Origin: Bacteroidota bacterium
Lineage (GTDB): Bacteria; Bacteroidota; Bacteroidia; Cytophagales; Cyclobacteriaceae
Length of the DNA: 30,914 nucleotides
NCBI GenBank assembly: GCA_003242315.1
Contig: QGUY01000011.1
Location: 1-30,914, forward strand
Direction of reading: 5' to 3'
In this document: one piece after another, positions 16,286 to 24,544 of the stretch
Layout: each line of letters begins with the position of its first letter
Numbering within the stretch: position 1 is the stretch's first letter
Notes under the pieces: model-generated
The model's input: the letters and a program-made list of their open reading frames with translations, nothing else
Databases searched by the model: none
What the model was told of the DNA's origin: nothing
Made by a program: the position numbers and the translations under genes

Positions 16286-17311
16286 TCAGGACACCGACTG
16301 GAACTGGCGCAGGAAGCGGATGTCGTTTTCCGAGAACAAGCGCAGGTCGTTGATCTGGTAGCGCAGCATGGTAATCCGTTCAATACCCATTCCGAAAGCA
16401 AATCCTGTAAACTCCTCGGGATCGACGTTGCAATTTCTCAGCACGTTGGGATGCACCATTCCGGAACCTCCTATCTCCACCCATCCTGTACGTTTGCATA
16501 CCGGACAGCCTGCACCTTTGCAGATGAGACAGCTGATATCCATTTCAGCGCTGGGCTCTGTGAACGGGAAGAACGATGGACGGAACCGAATCTTTGTGTC
16601 CTTGCCGAACATTTCACGGGCAAAGTGATACAGCGTTTGCTTGAGATCAGCAAAGCCTACGTTGCGATCGATGTAAAGTCCCTCGACCTGGTGGAAGAAG
16701 CAATGTGCCCGAGCGGATATGGCTTCATTGCGATAGACCCGTCCGGGCATAATGGCGCGCACGGGAGGTTTTGTTCGCTCCAGAAGTCGTATTTGAACGT
16801 TGGAGGTATGCGTCCGCAGCAGGATATCCGGATTTTTCGAAATGAAGAACGTGTCCTGCATCTCACGTGCCGGGTGATTCTCGGGGAAGTTCAGCGCGGA
16901 GAAGTTATGCCAATCGTCTTCGATCTCCGGTCCTTCCTCGACATTGAATCCCAGCCTTTCGAAAATCTTAATGATCCGCGCGCGTGTAAGCGTAAGTGGA
17001 TGAAGATTGCCGATGCGGTTCGGAACGGGCGGCAGTGTAAGGTCGATGTCATCCGTGGTCTTTTTTTCGACGGCCGTTGCTTCACTCATCTCCCGAAACC
17101 TGGCTTCGGCCGACTGCTTTAAATCGTTGAGGGCCTTGCCCACGGCTTTCTTTTCTGCAGGCGGAATCTGTTTTAGCTTTTCAAACAATTCGCCAAGCAC
17201 ACCTTTGCGGCTGACAAATCTAAGCCGGAACGCCTCCAGGTCCTGCGGACCGTTAGCCTTGAACGACTCAACTTCCTTTTGTAATGCTGTTATCTGATCG
17301 ATCATCTCCAT
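16286..17311 (-). CDS. pheS: Phenylalanine--tRNA ligase alpha subunit
   Basis: The 341-residue catalytic subunit of phenylalanyl-tRNA synthetase. It has an N-terminal coiled-coil tRNA-binding arm (about 1-100), the class II motif 2 region GRVYRNEAISARAHCFFHQVEG, a four-cysteine segment CLICKGAGCPVC and motif 3 GFAFGMGIERITMLRY. Length and order are standard. The partner pheT is not adjacent, as is common in Bacteroidota. A TATTTTTG -7 element lies about 45 bases upstream, and the leader between it and the ATG is made of ACTGCC-type repeat units. Confidence 0.97.
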   Translation of the reverse strand: MEMIDQITALQKEVESFKANGPQDLEAFRLRFVSRKGVLGELFEKLKQIPPAEKKAVGKALNDLKQSAEARFREMSEATAVEKKTTDDIDLTLPPVPNRIGNLHPLTLTRARIIKIFERLGFNVEEGPEIEDDWHNFSALNFPENHPAREMQDTFFISKNPDILLRTHTSNVQIRLLERTKPPVRAIMPGRVYRNEAISARAHCFFHQVEGLYIDRNVGFADLKQTLYHFAREMFGKDTKIRFRPSFFPFTEPSAEMDISCLICKGAGCPVCKRTGWVEIGGSGMVHPNVLRNCNVDPEEFTGFAFGMGIERITMLRYQINDLRLFSENDIRFLRQFQSVS

Positions 17312-17345
17312 TGCATACTACTGCCCATCGCCTACTGCCTGCTAA
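17312..17345. repeat. ACTGCC-family heptamer repeat in the pheS leader
   Basis: Plus-strand units tactact, gcccatc, gcctact, gcctgct directly precede the pheS start codon (transcribed as GCAGGCAGTAGGCGATGGGC and the next few bases). It is the same family as the repeats after guaB and hemH. It sits between the predicted promoter and the start, so it would be part of the mRNA leader. Confidence 0.6.
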
Positions 17346-17355
17346 GGACAGCGCT

Positions 17356-17363
17356 CAAAAATA
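17356..17363 (-). promoter_or_regulatory. Putative -7 element of the pheS promoter
   Basis: TATTTTTG on the minus strand fits TAnnTTTG and lies 44 bases before the pheS ATG. Only a weak TTTT stands where a -33 box would be. The rest of the 17346-17414 gap shows nothing recognisable. Confidence 0.4.
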
Positions 17364-17414
17364 CAAAAAACCACATTGGACCTGGAAAACTATCCAAACG
17401 CCGTTAAAAACTGG

Positions 17415-18497
17415 TTAATGGCCTGAGAATACATTTTCGTCCGACTCCTTTCCGGCCAGTCGGCGCAGGATGAGGCGGTCGAGGAAGAGGCTGAATATGA
17501 CGGCCAGGGCGACGATCCCCGCTATGAGGTAAGCATCACCGACGCCTTTCAGCACTATGGCAAGAACGATAAAGCCAAGTTGAAGGGATGCAAGGATAAT
17601 CGTTGTTTGTGCGTGCGACATGCCCATGCGCATGATGGCGTGGTGAATGTGACTCTTGTCGGGTGCGAAGGGGGACTGCCGCTTATACAGGCGGAGGATC
17701 ACTATGCGACACGTATCGACGAGGGGTATGATGATAAAGCAAGCGGCGGTACCGATAGAAGCGGTAAAGCGATACGGTGACGAATCAGGAAGATTGTGAT
17801 TGAAGTCGATAAAATGAATTGTCAGAATGCTAAGCATCATCCCGATCACAAGCGCGCCGGTGTCGCCCATGAAAATTTCGGAGGGTTCCCAGTTGAAAAT
17901 AAGAAAAGCCAGGATGGCGCCGGCCATCGAAAATGAAAGGATGGAGTAAACCGTGTCGTCGACAAGATAGAACCAGATGCCGTATGCGATCAGTGCTATG
18001 ATGGCGATGGAGCCAGCTAGACCATCAAGGCCGTCGATGAGGTTGAACGAGTTGGTTATGACGATGATAGTGAACAGCGTGAGGATATAGCTTACCAGGA
18101 GGGGCAGTTCTTCGACACCGAAGAGACCGTAAAACGATTTCAGTCGCAGGTCAAGCAGGATGATGATCATGATCGCGACGAGGATTTGCCCCATAAGTTT
18201 GATGATGGCACGTAGCGGAACGAGATCATCGCGCAGACCGATGAAGAAGATTACGAAGAGGGAGGCCATCACAAACTTGATGTCCTTCCAGCTCAGGATT
18301 TCAATCCATACCAGGGAGGCAATAAAGAAGCCGAGGAATATGGCAATGCCGCCCATAGATGGGGTGACCTTCTTGTGAATCTTCCTCCGACCAGGTATGT
18401 CCACCAAGTTTTTTTGCATGGAATACTTGATGATCACGGGTATGGTGAGGAATCCAATGACAAAGGACGTAATGACGGTCGCGAGAAGGATGGCCAT
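17415..18497 (-). CDS. MraY/WecA-type phosphoglycosyltransferase (polyprenyl-phosphate sugar-1-phosphate transferase)
   Basis: A 360-residue membrane enzyme with about ten to eleven hydrophobic segments. It would start a surface glycan by moving a sugar-1-phosphate (GlcNAc-like) from a UDP-sugar to undecaprenyl phosphate. Family motifs are intact: HKKVTPSMGGIAIF near residue 43-56, the Asp-rich NSFNLIDGLDGLAG (about 148-161), IFMGDTGALVIG, and the cytosolic PDKSHIHHAIMRMGMSHAQT loop typical of the WecA/TagO branch rather than MraY. It is the first step for the polysaccharide locus to its right and follows the DegT gene by 40 bases. Confidence 0.93.
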   Translation of the reverse strand: MAILLATVITSFVIGFLTIPVIIKYSMQKNLVDIPGRRKIHKKVTPSMGGIAIFLGFFIASLVWIEILSWKDIKFVMASLFVIFFIGLRDDLVPLRAIIKLMGQILVAIMIIILLDLRLKSFYGLFGVEELPLLVSYILTLFTIIVITNSFNLIDGLDGLAGSIAIIALIAYGIWFYLVDDTVYSILSFSMAGAILAFLIFNWEPSEIFMGDTGALVIGMMLSILTIHFIDFNHNLPDSSPYRFTASIGTAACFIIIPLVDTCRIVILRLYKRQSPFAPDKSHIHHAIMRMGMSHAQTTIILASLQLGFIVLAIVLKGVGDAYLIAGIVALAVIFSLFLDRLILRRLAGKESDENVFSGH

Positions 18498-18513
18498 TTA
18501 GGTCAAATGATCT

Positions 18514-18521
18514 CAAAAATA
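18514..18521 (-). promoter_or_regulatory. Putative -7 element before the WecA-type gene
   Basis: TATTTTTG on the minus strand in the 40-base gap before the WecA-type gene. It would leave a leader of only about 10 bases, and no -33 box is evident. Weak; the gene may instead be read from the DegT gene. Confidence 0.3.
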
Positions 18522-18537
18522 GTGAAATGAAATCCAA

Positions 18538-19659
18538 TTACTGATTTTTCTGAGGGCGGCAATAAAAATCACGTATGGACGTACATACATAACGGAGTTG
18601 TTCCTCTGTTATTTCGGGATAAATGGGCAGGGAAAGCAGTTCCTGTGACAGACGATTGGCAACGGGAAAATCATCTGGCGCGTGACTGAGGTGGCGGTAC
18701 GCGGGGAGGTTGTGAAGGGCGCCGGGGTAGTGCACCAGGGTTTGAATGCCTTTGTCTTGAAGGAAGTTCTGCAGCTCATTGCGTTTCTGTGCGCGGATGG
18801 CATAGATGTGGAATGTATGCGTTGTCCCGGGTCGTTGGCAGGGGAGGGTGATTTCTGGTATACTCTTCAGGAGGGAATGATACGTTTCCGCATTGGTGCG
18901 GCGTTTGGTATTCCAGGCGGCAAGGTGCGGCAGTTTAACCAGGAGCACGGCCGCCTGTAGCGTGTCCATTCGGCTGTTGAATCCCTCGAAGAGGTGGTCG
19001 TCCTTCCCGAGGGCCCCGTGGTTGGCGAGACGTCTGGCCTTTTCAGCAAGTTGGGTGTCAGTTGTGGCAAAGCCTCCTGCATCGCCGTATGCACCAAGGT
19101 TCTTGGTGGGATAGAAGCTGAAAGCCGAGGCATGGCCGAAGGTTCCGACGGGGCGGCCGTTCACTTGTGTCCCATGCGCCTGGGCGCAGTCTTCAATGAG
19201 GTAGAGGTTGTGACGGTCGCATAGGGATCGGATTTCTTCAACGTGGGCCCCCTGTCCAAAGAGATGGACGGTGATGACGGCTTTTGTACGTGGCGTGATA
19301 TGTTGCTCGAAGCGTTCCGGGTCCAGTGTGTAGGTTTCCGGGTGTACGTCCGCGAACACCGGTGTGGCGTGGCATAGGGTGATCACTTCCGCGGACGGGA
19401 TGCAGCTGAATGCGGGAGTGATGACCTCGTCCCCCGGTCCGATGCCCAGAACCTTGAGTGCCATGAACAGCGCGTCCGTGCCGTTGCCGGTGGCTACGAC
19501 GTGAGGGAGGTTCATGGTGCGGCTAAATGCTGCTTCGAAGTCGGAGACCTCCTTTCCGCGGATAAAGTTGAAGCCTTTGACAGCGTCGTTGATCGCCTTG
19601 TCGAGCTCACCCTTCAGGGACTGGTATTGTGCCTCAAGATCGATGAACGGTACGCGCAT
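18538..19659 (-). CDS. DegT/DnrJ/EryC1/StrS family sugar aminotransferase
   Basis: A 373-residue PLP enzyme that adds an amino group to a keto-sugar nucleotide. The PLP lysine is in FYPTKNLGAYGDAG, with the family motifs GNGTDAL, GDEVITPAF, EDCAQAHG and MDTLQAAVL also present. I start at ATG 19659, which gives the family N-terminus MRVPFIDLEAQY; upstream in-frame sequence is not domain-like. It could be a WbpE-like or FdtB-like 3-aminotransferase; the exact sugar cannot be told from sequence. In this locus it would supply an amino sugar that is later acylated or carries the acetamidino group. Confidence 0.92.
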   Translation of the reverse strand: MRVPFIDLEAQYQSLKGELDKAINDAVKGFNFIRGKEVSDFEAAFSRTMNLPHVVATGNGTDALFMALKVLGIGPGDEVITPAFSCIPSAEVITLCHATPVFADVHPETYTLDPERFEQHITPRTKAVITVHLFGQGAHVEEIRSLCDRHNLYLIEDCAQAHGTQVNGRPVGTFGHASAFSFYPTKNLGAYGDAGGFATTDTQLAEKARRLANHGALGKDDHLFEGFNSRMDTLQAAVLLVKLPHLAAWNTKRRTNAETYHSLLKSIPEITLPCQRPGTTHTFHIYAIRAQKRNELQNFLQDKGIQTLVHYPGALHNLPAYRHLSHAPDDFPVANRLSQELLSLPIYPEITEEQLRYVCTSIRDFYCRPQKNQ

Positions 19660-19857
19660 GCTGCTCGATTTTTGTGCAAAATGCGAAAAAGGAGAGAGAC
19701 CACTATAGGCTTGCAATCAGGAATTGAACGTATTCATATTTCAAATAGTAGCCGGGAAGATCGATGATGCCAAAGGCGTTCGGGTACGAGTGGTAGCATT
19801 GTTGCGTTTGTTGTGAAAGCAGGAGAATTCGAGAGACGCCATGCTGAGCTGAGTCTA

Positions 19858-20040
19858 TGAAACAGTTAGAGGAACACTTATTCGTCCTTCTTTGATTTAG
19901 ATGACGGATATGATAAAAAGCATATCTACGAAAAAATTTTTCATCCTTTTGAAATGGCTGTTAATGAGCCTGAAGAGTTAAAGCCCAAAGAGCCGTATGG
20001 AAAGATCGTTGATCTCATGTTGAGAAAAGCGAAGGGCTAA
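19858..20040 (+). pseudogene. Possible small gene remnant in the 19,660-20,061 gap
   Basis: The 400-base gap between the DegT and GT2 genes holds no intact gene. On the plus strand an ATG at 19858 opens MKQLEEHLFVLL before a stop (19894-19896). A shifted frame then stays open from 19870 to the TAA at 20038-20040, with protein-like content (FFDLDDGYDKKHIYEKIF, later KEPYGKIVDLMLRKAKG). A single frameshift near 19890 would join them into about 60 residues. I recognise no family. An open minus-strand frame across 19720-19970, without a start codon, is an alternative. The base composition is more AT-rich than the neighbours. Confidence 0.25.
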
Positions 20041-20061
20041 CATTGTATGAGCAATCGGTGG

Positions 20062-20832
20062 CTAATGCGAGAGGAGCGCAACGATGTCCCTGATGCCAAA
20101 CATCTTGAGAAGGTATTTCATGTGAAGCATGAACGCGTTTGTCGGAATTCCGTGCTCACGACAGGACTTCAGGTCTTCGTTGTTAATTTCGATGATGCGT
20201 CTCCAGCTCCCCGTGCTGATTCCGCCGATCCGCATTCGAACGAGGTTGAGGGGGAGGTAGCTATAGGAGATCCTGTGTACGTAAAGAAGCCGGGCCATGA
20301 GATCAAAATCTGCGGCGTATTTATAGCGCAGATCGAACTTGCCGTACTTGTCGTAAACCTCTCTCCGTACAAAAAATGTAGGATGTGGCGGCAGGATGCC
20401 CATGCGTATCATGCCGGGACGAAAATATCTGCCGCGGAAATGGCGAATGGGCTTCTCCGGCTTGTTGGGTTTGAAGTAATAAAGATCTCCGAAAACTGAG
20501 TCTACATTCTTTGTCGCGAATTCGTGCATCACGCGCGACAACACCTTTTCGTTGTCGTAGATATCATCCGAGTTGAGTATCCCAATAACGTCTCCCGTGG
20601 ACAGGTCGATCGCCTTGTTCATGGCGTCGTACAAGCCGTTGTCTTTCTCCGAAACCAATTTGTGTATCCTGTCGCCATAGGAACGGAGAATATCCATCGT
20701 GTTGTCGGTGGACGCGCCATCAACGACGATATACTCAACATTCTTGTAGTCCTGGGAAAGTACGGAGTCAACTGTATCCGCAATCGTTTCACCGCTGTTG
20801 AAACAAACGGTTATTATCGACACCTTATCCAT
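20062..20832 (-). CDS. Glycosyltransferase family 2
   Basis: A 256-residue GT-A glycosyltransferase, probably cytoplasmic at the inner membrane. It has the GT2 start VSIITVCFNSGETIADTVDSV (written in part), VDGASTDNT (38-46), EKDNGLYDAMNKAI and the metal-binding NSDD (about 87-90), and a later ADFDLMARL segment. This resembles WcaA-like enzymes that add sugars to lipid-linked repeat units. It is divergent from the plus-strand amidotransferase gene. Donor and acceptor are unknown. Confidence 0.92.
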   Translation of the reverse strand: MDKVSIITVCFNSGETIADTVDSVLSQDYKNVEYIVVDGASTDNTMDILRSYGDRIHKLVSEKDNGLYDAMNKAIDLSTGDVIGILNSDDIYDNEKVLSRVMHEFATKNVDSVFGDLYYFKPNKPEKPIRHFRGRYFRPGMIRMGILPPHPTFFVRREVYDKYGKFDLRYKYAADFDLMARLLYVHRISYSYLPLNLVRMRIGGISTGSWRRIIEINNEDLKSCREHGIPTNAFMLHMKYLLKMFGIRDIVALLSH

Positions 20833-20903
20833 ACATGCTCTGGGTCTTTATACGCAAACACACCAGCTTGTAGGGCTGAGCCTGCCCCTCCTTCCGCGGG
20901 TAA

Positions 20904-20937
20904 TTTGCTTAAAAAAGTCCAAATATTAGTATTTTTG
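20904..20937 (+). promoter_or_regulatory. Putative Bacteroidota-type promoter of the plus-strand amidotransferase
   Basis: TTTG at 20904-20907 and TATTTTTG at 20930-20937 with a 22-bp spacer fit the -33/-7 consensus. The start of transcription would be near 20943, leaving about 30 bases before the GTG. It is the only plus-strand promoter seen inside the otherwise minus-strand polysaccharide locus. Confidence 0.6.
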
Positions 20938-20971
20938 CGTTTTTTAGTCGCGGTAATGCCATTAAGATCAA

Positions 20972-22081
20972 GTGATAGAATATAGAATTTGTTCCCGTTG
21001 TATCATGGATACAACGGACCCGGACATTGTTTTTGACGCCGATGGTGTTTGCTCTAATTGCCATCGTTATGATGAGATCAGCCGCGCGCGTTTGATACCC
21101 ATGGACGAACGGCCGGCAAGGCTCAGGCAACTCGTAGATGAAATAAAGCGAAAGGGTAAGAAAAAAAAGTACGATTGTATTATCGGCGTCAGCGGTGGTG
21201 TGGACAGCACTTATGTCGCTTACCTGGTAAAGGAGTTGGGACTAAGACCGCTGGCCGTTCATTTTGATAACGGCTGGAATTCTGAACTCGCTGTCAGCAA
21301 CATAGAAAAGATACTCAAGAAGCTTGACATCGACCTCTATACTCATGTTGTGGATTGGGAGGAGTTTAAAGATCTCCAGGTGTCTTTTCTCAGAGCTTCC
21401 ACACCGGACGCTGAAGTCCCAACCGACCATGCTATCAACGCGCTTCTCTTCAAGACGGCATCCAAATTCGGTGTCTCGTACATCATCAACGGGCAAAATC
21501 TTTCGACCGAGTCCATCCTGCCTGTCAAGTGGGGATATGGATACTATGACGCGACATACGTAAAGGATGTCCACAAAAAATTTGGCAAGGTCCCGCTGAA
21601 GACTACGCCCCTGATGGGCCTCGCAGAACTATTCTACTACATGCAGGTTAAGAAAATCCGCCTGCTTCAAATCCTGAATTACGTCGACTACAATAAGGCC
21701 CAGGTAATGGAGTTGCTGAAGGAGAAACTGGGATGGACTTACTACGGCGGCAAGCACTATGAGTCGATATACACCCGCTTCTTCCAGGCATACATTCTCC
21801 CGAGAAAATTCAATATTGATAAACGCAAGGCGCATTTGTCCAGCCTGATCCATTCGGGGCAGATCACCAGGGCAGAAGCGCTTGAGGAACTTAAGCAGGA
21901 TGTGGCGCCTGCCGATGTACTACAGCAGGACAAAGAATACGTCATAAAAAAGCTTGGCTTCACCGATAGCGAGTTTGAGAACATCATGAAGCAACCCTGC
22001 AAAACTTTCCTTGACTACAAAACGCAGTATCGGGTACTGGAAAAAGCCAAGCAGTATAGAAAGTACTTTAAGTTTGGTTAG
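20972..22081 (+). CDS. N-acetyl sugar amidotransferase (WbpG family)
   Basis: A 369-residue PP-loop enzyme. WbpG-type proteins, with HisH2 and HisF2, turn an N-acetyl group of a nucleotide sugar into an acetamidino group. Visible are an N-terminal four-cysteine segment (Cys7, Cys10, Cys27, Cys30), the ATP-binding loop GVSGGVDST (72-80) and the family block GQNLSTES. The start is GTG at 20972; no better start gives the first CxxC pair. It runs opposite to the rest of the locus. Its TAG stop shares two bases with the TAA of the convergent GT4 gene. HisH2/HisF2 are encoded 2.5 kb away. Confidence 0.88.
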   Translation: MIEYRICSRCIMDTTDPDIVFDADGVCSNCHRYDEISRARLIPMDERPARLRQLVDEIKRKGKKKKYDCIIGVSGGVDSTYVAYLVKELGLRPLAVHFDNGWNSELAVSNIEKILKKLDIDLYTHVVDWEEFKDLQVSFLRASTPDAEVPTDHAINALLFKTASKFGVSYIINGQNLSTESILPVKWGYGYYDATYVKDVHKKFGKVPLKTTPLMGLAELFYYMQVKKIRLLQILNYVDYNKAQVMELLKEKLGWTYYGGKHYESIYTRFFQAYILPRKFNIDKRKAHLSSLIHSGQITRAEALEELKQDVAPADVLQQDKEYVIKKLGFTDSEFENIMKQPCKTFLDYKTQYRVLEKAKQYRKYFKFG

Positions 22082-23274
22082 AACAGATCGGGTCTGACGG
22101 TGGCGTAGACTGAAAGCACCTTCGCCGCAGATTGCTGAGGATCATTGAGCCTGCTAAAATGGGCCTTGGCTGCTGCGCCCATGCGAGCGCGTAGTTGCTC
22201 ATCATGTGCCAGCTGGCTGATTGCCTCTGCGAGTTGTGCCGGACGTTTTTCGTCGACAATGAGACCGGTAGTCTGATGCTGCACCACGTCTTCAATTTTA
22301 TCTCTCAAGGATATGATGGAAGGGATACCCAGGGCTCCCGCCTCGAACACGCTTCTGGGCACGCCGTTGAGGTAGCTGGGAAAAACGAGAATGTCGGTTT
22401 GTTCAAGCCACTCGTCAATGTTCTTAATGTGACCAAGGTATTCGACATTCTGGAGATTATTATCGGCAATGATTTTTCGAATCCGCGATTCGATGTCCTG
22501 TACGATGCCAAGTAAATCCAGAATCCTGCCTTTGAATGATTCAAAGAATTCCCGCGGCCGCGAATTTGACCCGGCAATGTAGAATTTTATGTGACCGTCG
22601 TCTCTTAAGAGCCGGATCGCTTCCATCAGGTCAAAAATGCCCTTGTAGGCGATCAGATTGGACAGAAACAGAACATTGCATGTTGTTCTGGTAGTAGCGG
22701 ACGACACCTGGCTGCTGGATATTTTCCGGTGAAGAGGGTTATAAACGACGTCAATGTTGTCGATGCAGTTATTGAGTTTGTTCTTAACACTGCCGTCGAT
22801 CGCAATCAGGTGATCGACGTACCGTCGGATCATGTTTTGAATGATGCGATTCAGGAGTCGTTCATGGTCGTTAAGGACCACCCTGGCGTGCATCACAACC
22901 TTGAAACCAAGCCTCTTGCAAAGTTTTGCCACGAGTACGAGCGTGCACTCGTTTAAGTGAACAATGTCAGGGTTGATTTCGAGGATTTGTTTTTTTAATC
23001 GCCGTAGGGTGGTGAGGTTCCTTAGCGTTTTGAGCAACCGGAGTTTATAGAAGCGTCCACCGGATATGGATGTAATTTCAGGGAGTTCGCCCGTGACGAC
23101 CACTTTGTCGGCTACCGTTTTAAAAAGATCAACCGCCGTGCCAGGTGGTGTTAAGACGGTTGCTTCAACGGATCCCGGCGGGAAGTTTTGAATCAGGTAG
23201 GTCAGACTCCGTGAAGCTCCTCCGCTGGTGCCGTGATGATGTATGAATAGAACCCGAACCTTCCGCATTTGCAA
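22078..23274 (-). CDS. Glycosyltransferase family 4
   Basis: A 398-residue GT-B glycosyltransferase. The N-terminal half has LFIHHHGTSGGASRSLTYL (the glycine-rich acceptor loop), and the C-terminal half has VLFLSNLIAYKGIFDL and the donor-binding FPSYLNGVPRSVFEAGALG with the E-x7-E type motif. Retaining transfer from a nucleotide sugar to a lipid-linked glycan is the family role; the sugar is unknown. The stop codon overlaps that of the convergent amidotransferase gene. It is 34 bases downstream of the Wzy-like gene on the same strand. Confidence 0.92.
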   Translation of the reverse strand: MQMRKVRVLFIHHHGTSGGASRSLTYLIQNFPPGSVEATVLTPPGTAVDLFKTVADKVVVTGELPEITSISGGRFYKLRLLKTLRNLTTLRRLKKQILEINPDIVHLNECTLVLVAKLCKRLGFKVVMHARVVLNDHERLLNRIIQNMIRRYVDHLIAIDGSVKNKLNNCIDNIDVVYNPLHRKISSSQVSSATTRTTCNVLFLSNLIAYKGIFDLMEAIRLLRDDGHIKFYIAGSNSRPREFFESFKGRILDLLGIVQDIESRIRKIIADNNLQNVEYLGHIKNIDEWLEQTDILVFPSYLNGVPRSVFEAGALGIPSIISLRDKIEDVVQHQTTGLIVDEKRPAQLAEAISQLAHDEQLRARMGAAAKAHFSRLNDPQQSAAKVLSVYATVRPDLF

Positions 23275-23308
23275 CCAGATAATCGAACGATCTTATCAAA
23301 AAACCATG

Positions 23309-24544
23309 CTACTGATTTTGCACTGACGGCGATGCTTCTGATTCGACCAGATCGGTCGCTGAAAAATTAAGGGAAAGGGCCATAAGCAGGAACATGAAGT
23401 TGTACGGGACCACAAAACTACCATATGAAATCATCACCATAAAGAAGAACAGGCACATAGTGTATGTGAATCGACTTCGCAGCTCCAACGCCCGACTTTG
23501 CGCTGCCACGACAAATGCGACAATGAGCAACGCGGCAATTCCCACGCGGGCAAGCCACGCGGTCAGGAATGACTCGGATCCAGTGGTGAAGTGATAGACC
23601 TTTGATCGGACGCCCTCTACATAATCGCCAAATTCATATGTGCCCACTCCGGCCAGAGGATTTATTGAAAAGATTCTGAGGTGTTGCTCCCAAATCCATA
23701 GCCTCGTGGCGACGTCGCGGGTGTCCGATGCCGTTGTGATTTGTTGCTCTGTACGGAGCATTATTGCCCTGAAAATGGGATTCTCGCTTTCGCTTAGGAG
23801 AATGTGGAACTCTTTGAGGTTGCTGAGAATTACAAAGGCGAAAATAAAAATTACGTTGAGCGAATGATAAAAAACCCTCGGCCGGAACTTGACAACCCGA
23901 GTGGTCAATTCGAAACATGCAAAGAAGGCGAATATGGCGATCGCCGTTCTGGAGGCGCTGAACACCATGAAGTATCCTCCGGCGGCATAGAAGAAGTACC
24001 GGGAGATAGACTTGTTGAAGTAATAGTTGATGATGATGATGAATAAGGAAAAGAATGCGCTTTCAGGACTGAGCGGGAAGAGAGAGATCCGCAATTTATC
24101 CTCCCGTAATTGAAATCCCGATATACTCTCGAGTTCCGGAAGGTAACCGAAGGTGTTGATGCCCGCATGATAACTAACAGCACAACCTATCAGTGCAAGG
24201 ATATAGAAAGCGTTGATCACTTTGATGTTCAGCGGAACACGGGAGTTGCAGACCACGATGAAGGTTGAGGTAAGCAGGCAGCACGTGAGAAAGGTTTGAT
24301 GGTCGAGTCGCACAACGGAAATAAGGCACGTGACCAGCATAAAGATTCCGAGAATGAGCGTCCTGTTGCTATAGCCTATTGCCAGGTAAGGGGAAAAGAC
24401 CAGGACGAACACCGCGACGGGAATGACGAGAAGAAAGTACTCGACCGAATATTTTTCTATCGTGCCAAAGACAAAATAATTCAGCACAAGGTAATACAGT
24501 ACCAGGCCGTAGAAAACGACATTTCGGACGACGGAAACCTTCAT
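23309..24544 (-). CDS. O-antigen polymerase (Wzy)-like membrane protein
   Basis: A 411-residue protein with about ten to twelve hydrophobic segments and a large loop in the second half (about 270-330, containing LAGVGTYEFGDYVEGV), as in Wzy/WaaL proteins. I start at ATG 24544 (MKVSVVRNVVFYG), which overlaps the hisF2 stop in an ATGA arrangement; a longer in-frame start at 24703 would lie inside hisF2. Wzy joins repeat units in the periplasm. Sequence divergence in this family is large, so polymerase rather than ligase is inferred from the absence of a DAHNxYL motif and from the presence of a better ligase candidate upstream. Confidence 0.78.
   Translation of the reverse strand: MKVSVVRNVVFYGLVLYYLVLNYFVFGTIEKYSVEYFLLVIPVAVFVLVFSPYLAIGYSNRTLILGIFMLVTCLISVVRLDHQTFLTCCLLTSTFIVVCNSRVPLNIKVINAFYILALIGCAVSYHAGINTFGYLPELESISGFQLREDKLRISLFPLSPESAFFSLFIIIINYYFNKSISRYFFYAAGGYFMVFSASRTAIAIFAFFACFELTTRVVKFRPRVFYHSLNVIFIFAFVILSNLKEFHILLSESENPIFRAIMLRTEQQITTASDTRDVATRLWIWEQHLRIFSINPLAGVGTYEFGDYVEGVRSKVYHFTTGSESFLTAWLARVGIAALLIVAFVVAAQSRALELRSRFTYTMCLFFFMVMISYGSFVVPYNFMFLLMALSLNFSATDLVESEASPSVQNQ

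Noticed and set aside
16253..17122. 289-residue open frame on the plus strand
   Set aside because: It lies wholly opposite pheS, whose motifs are intact, and its translation has no family features.
19721..19970. Minus-strand open frame ending in a protein-like tail (includes YPNAFGIIDLPGYY)
   Set aside because: No start codon in the open part, it overlaps the alternative plus-strand remnant, and I recognise no family; kept only as an alternative.
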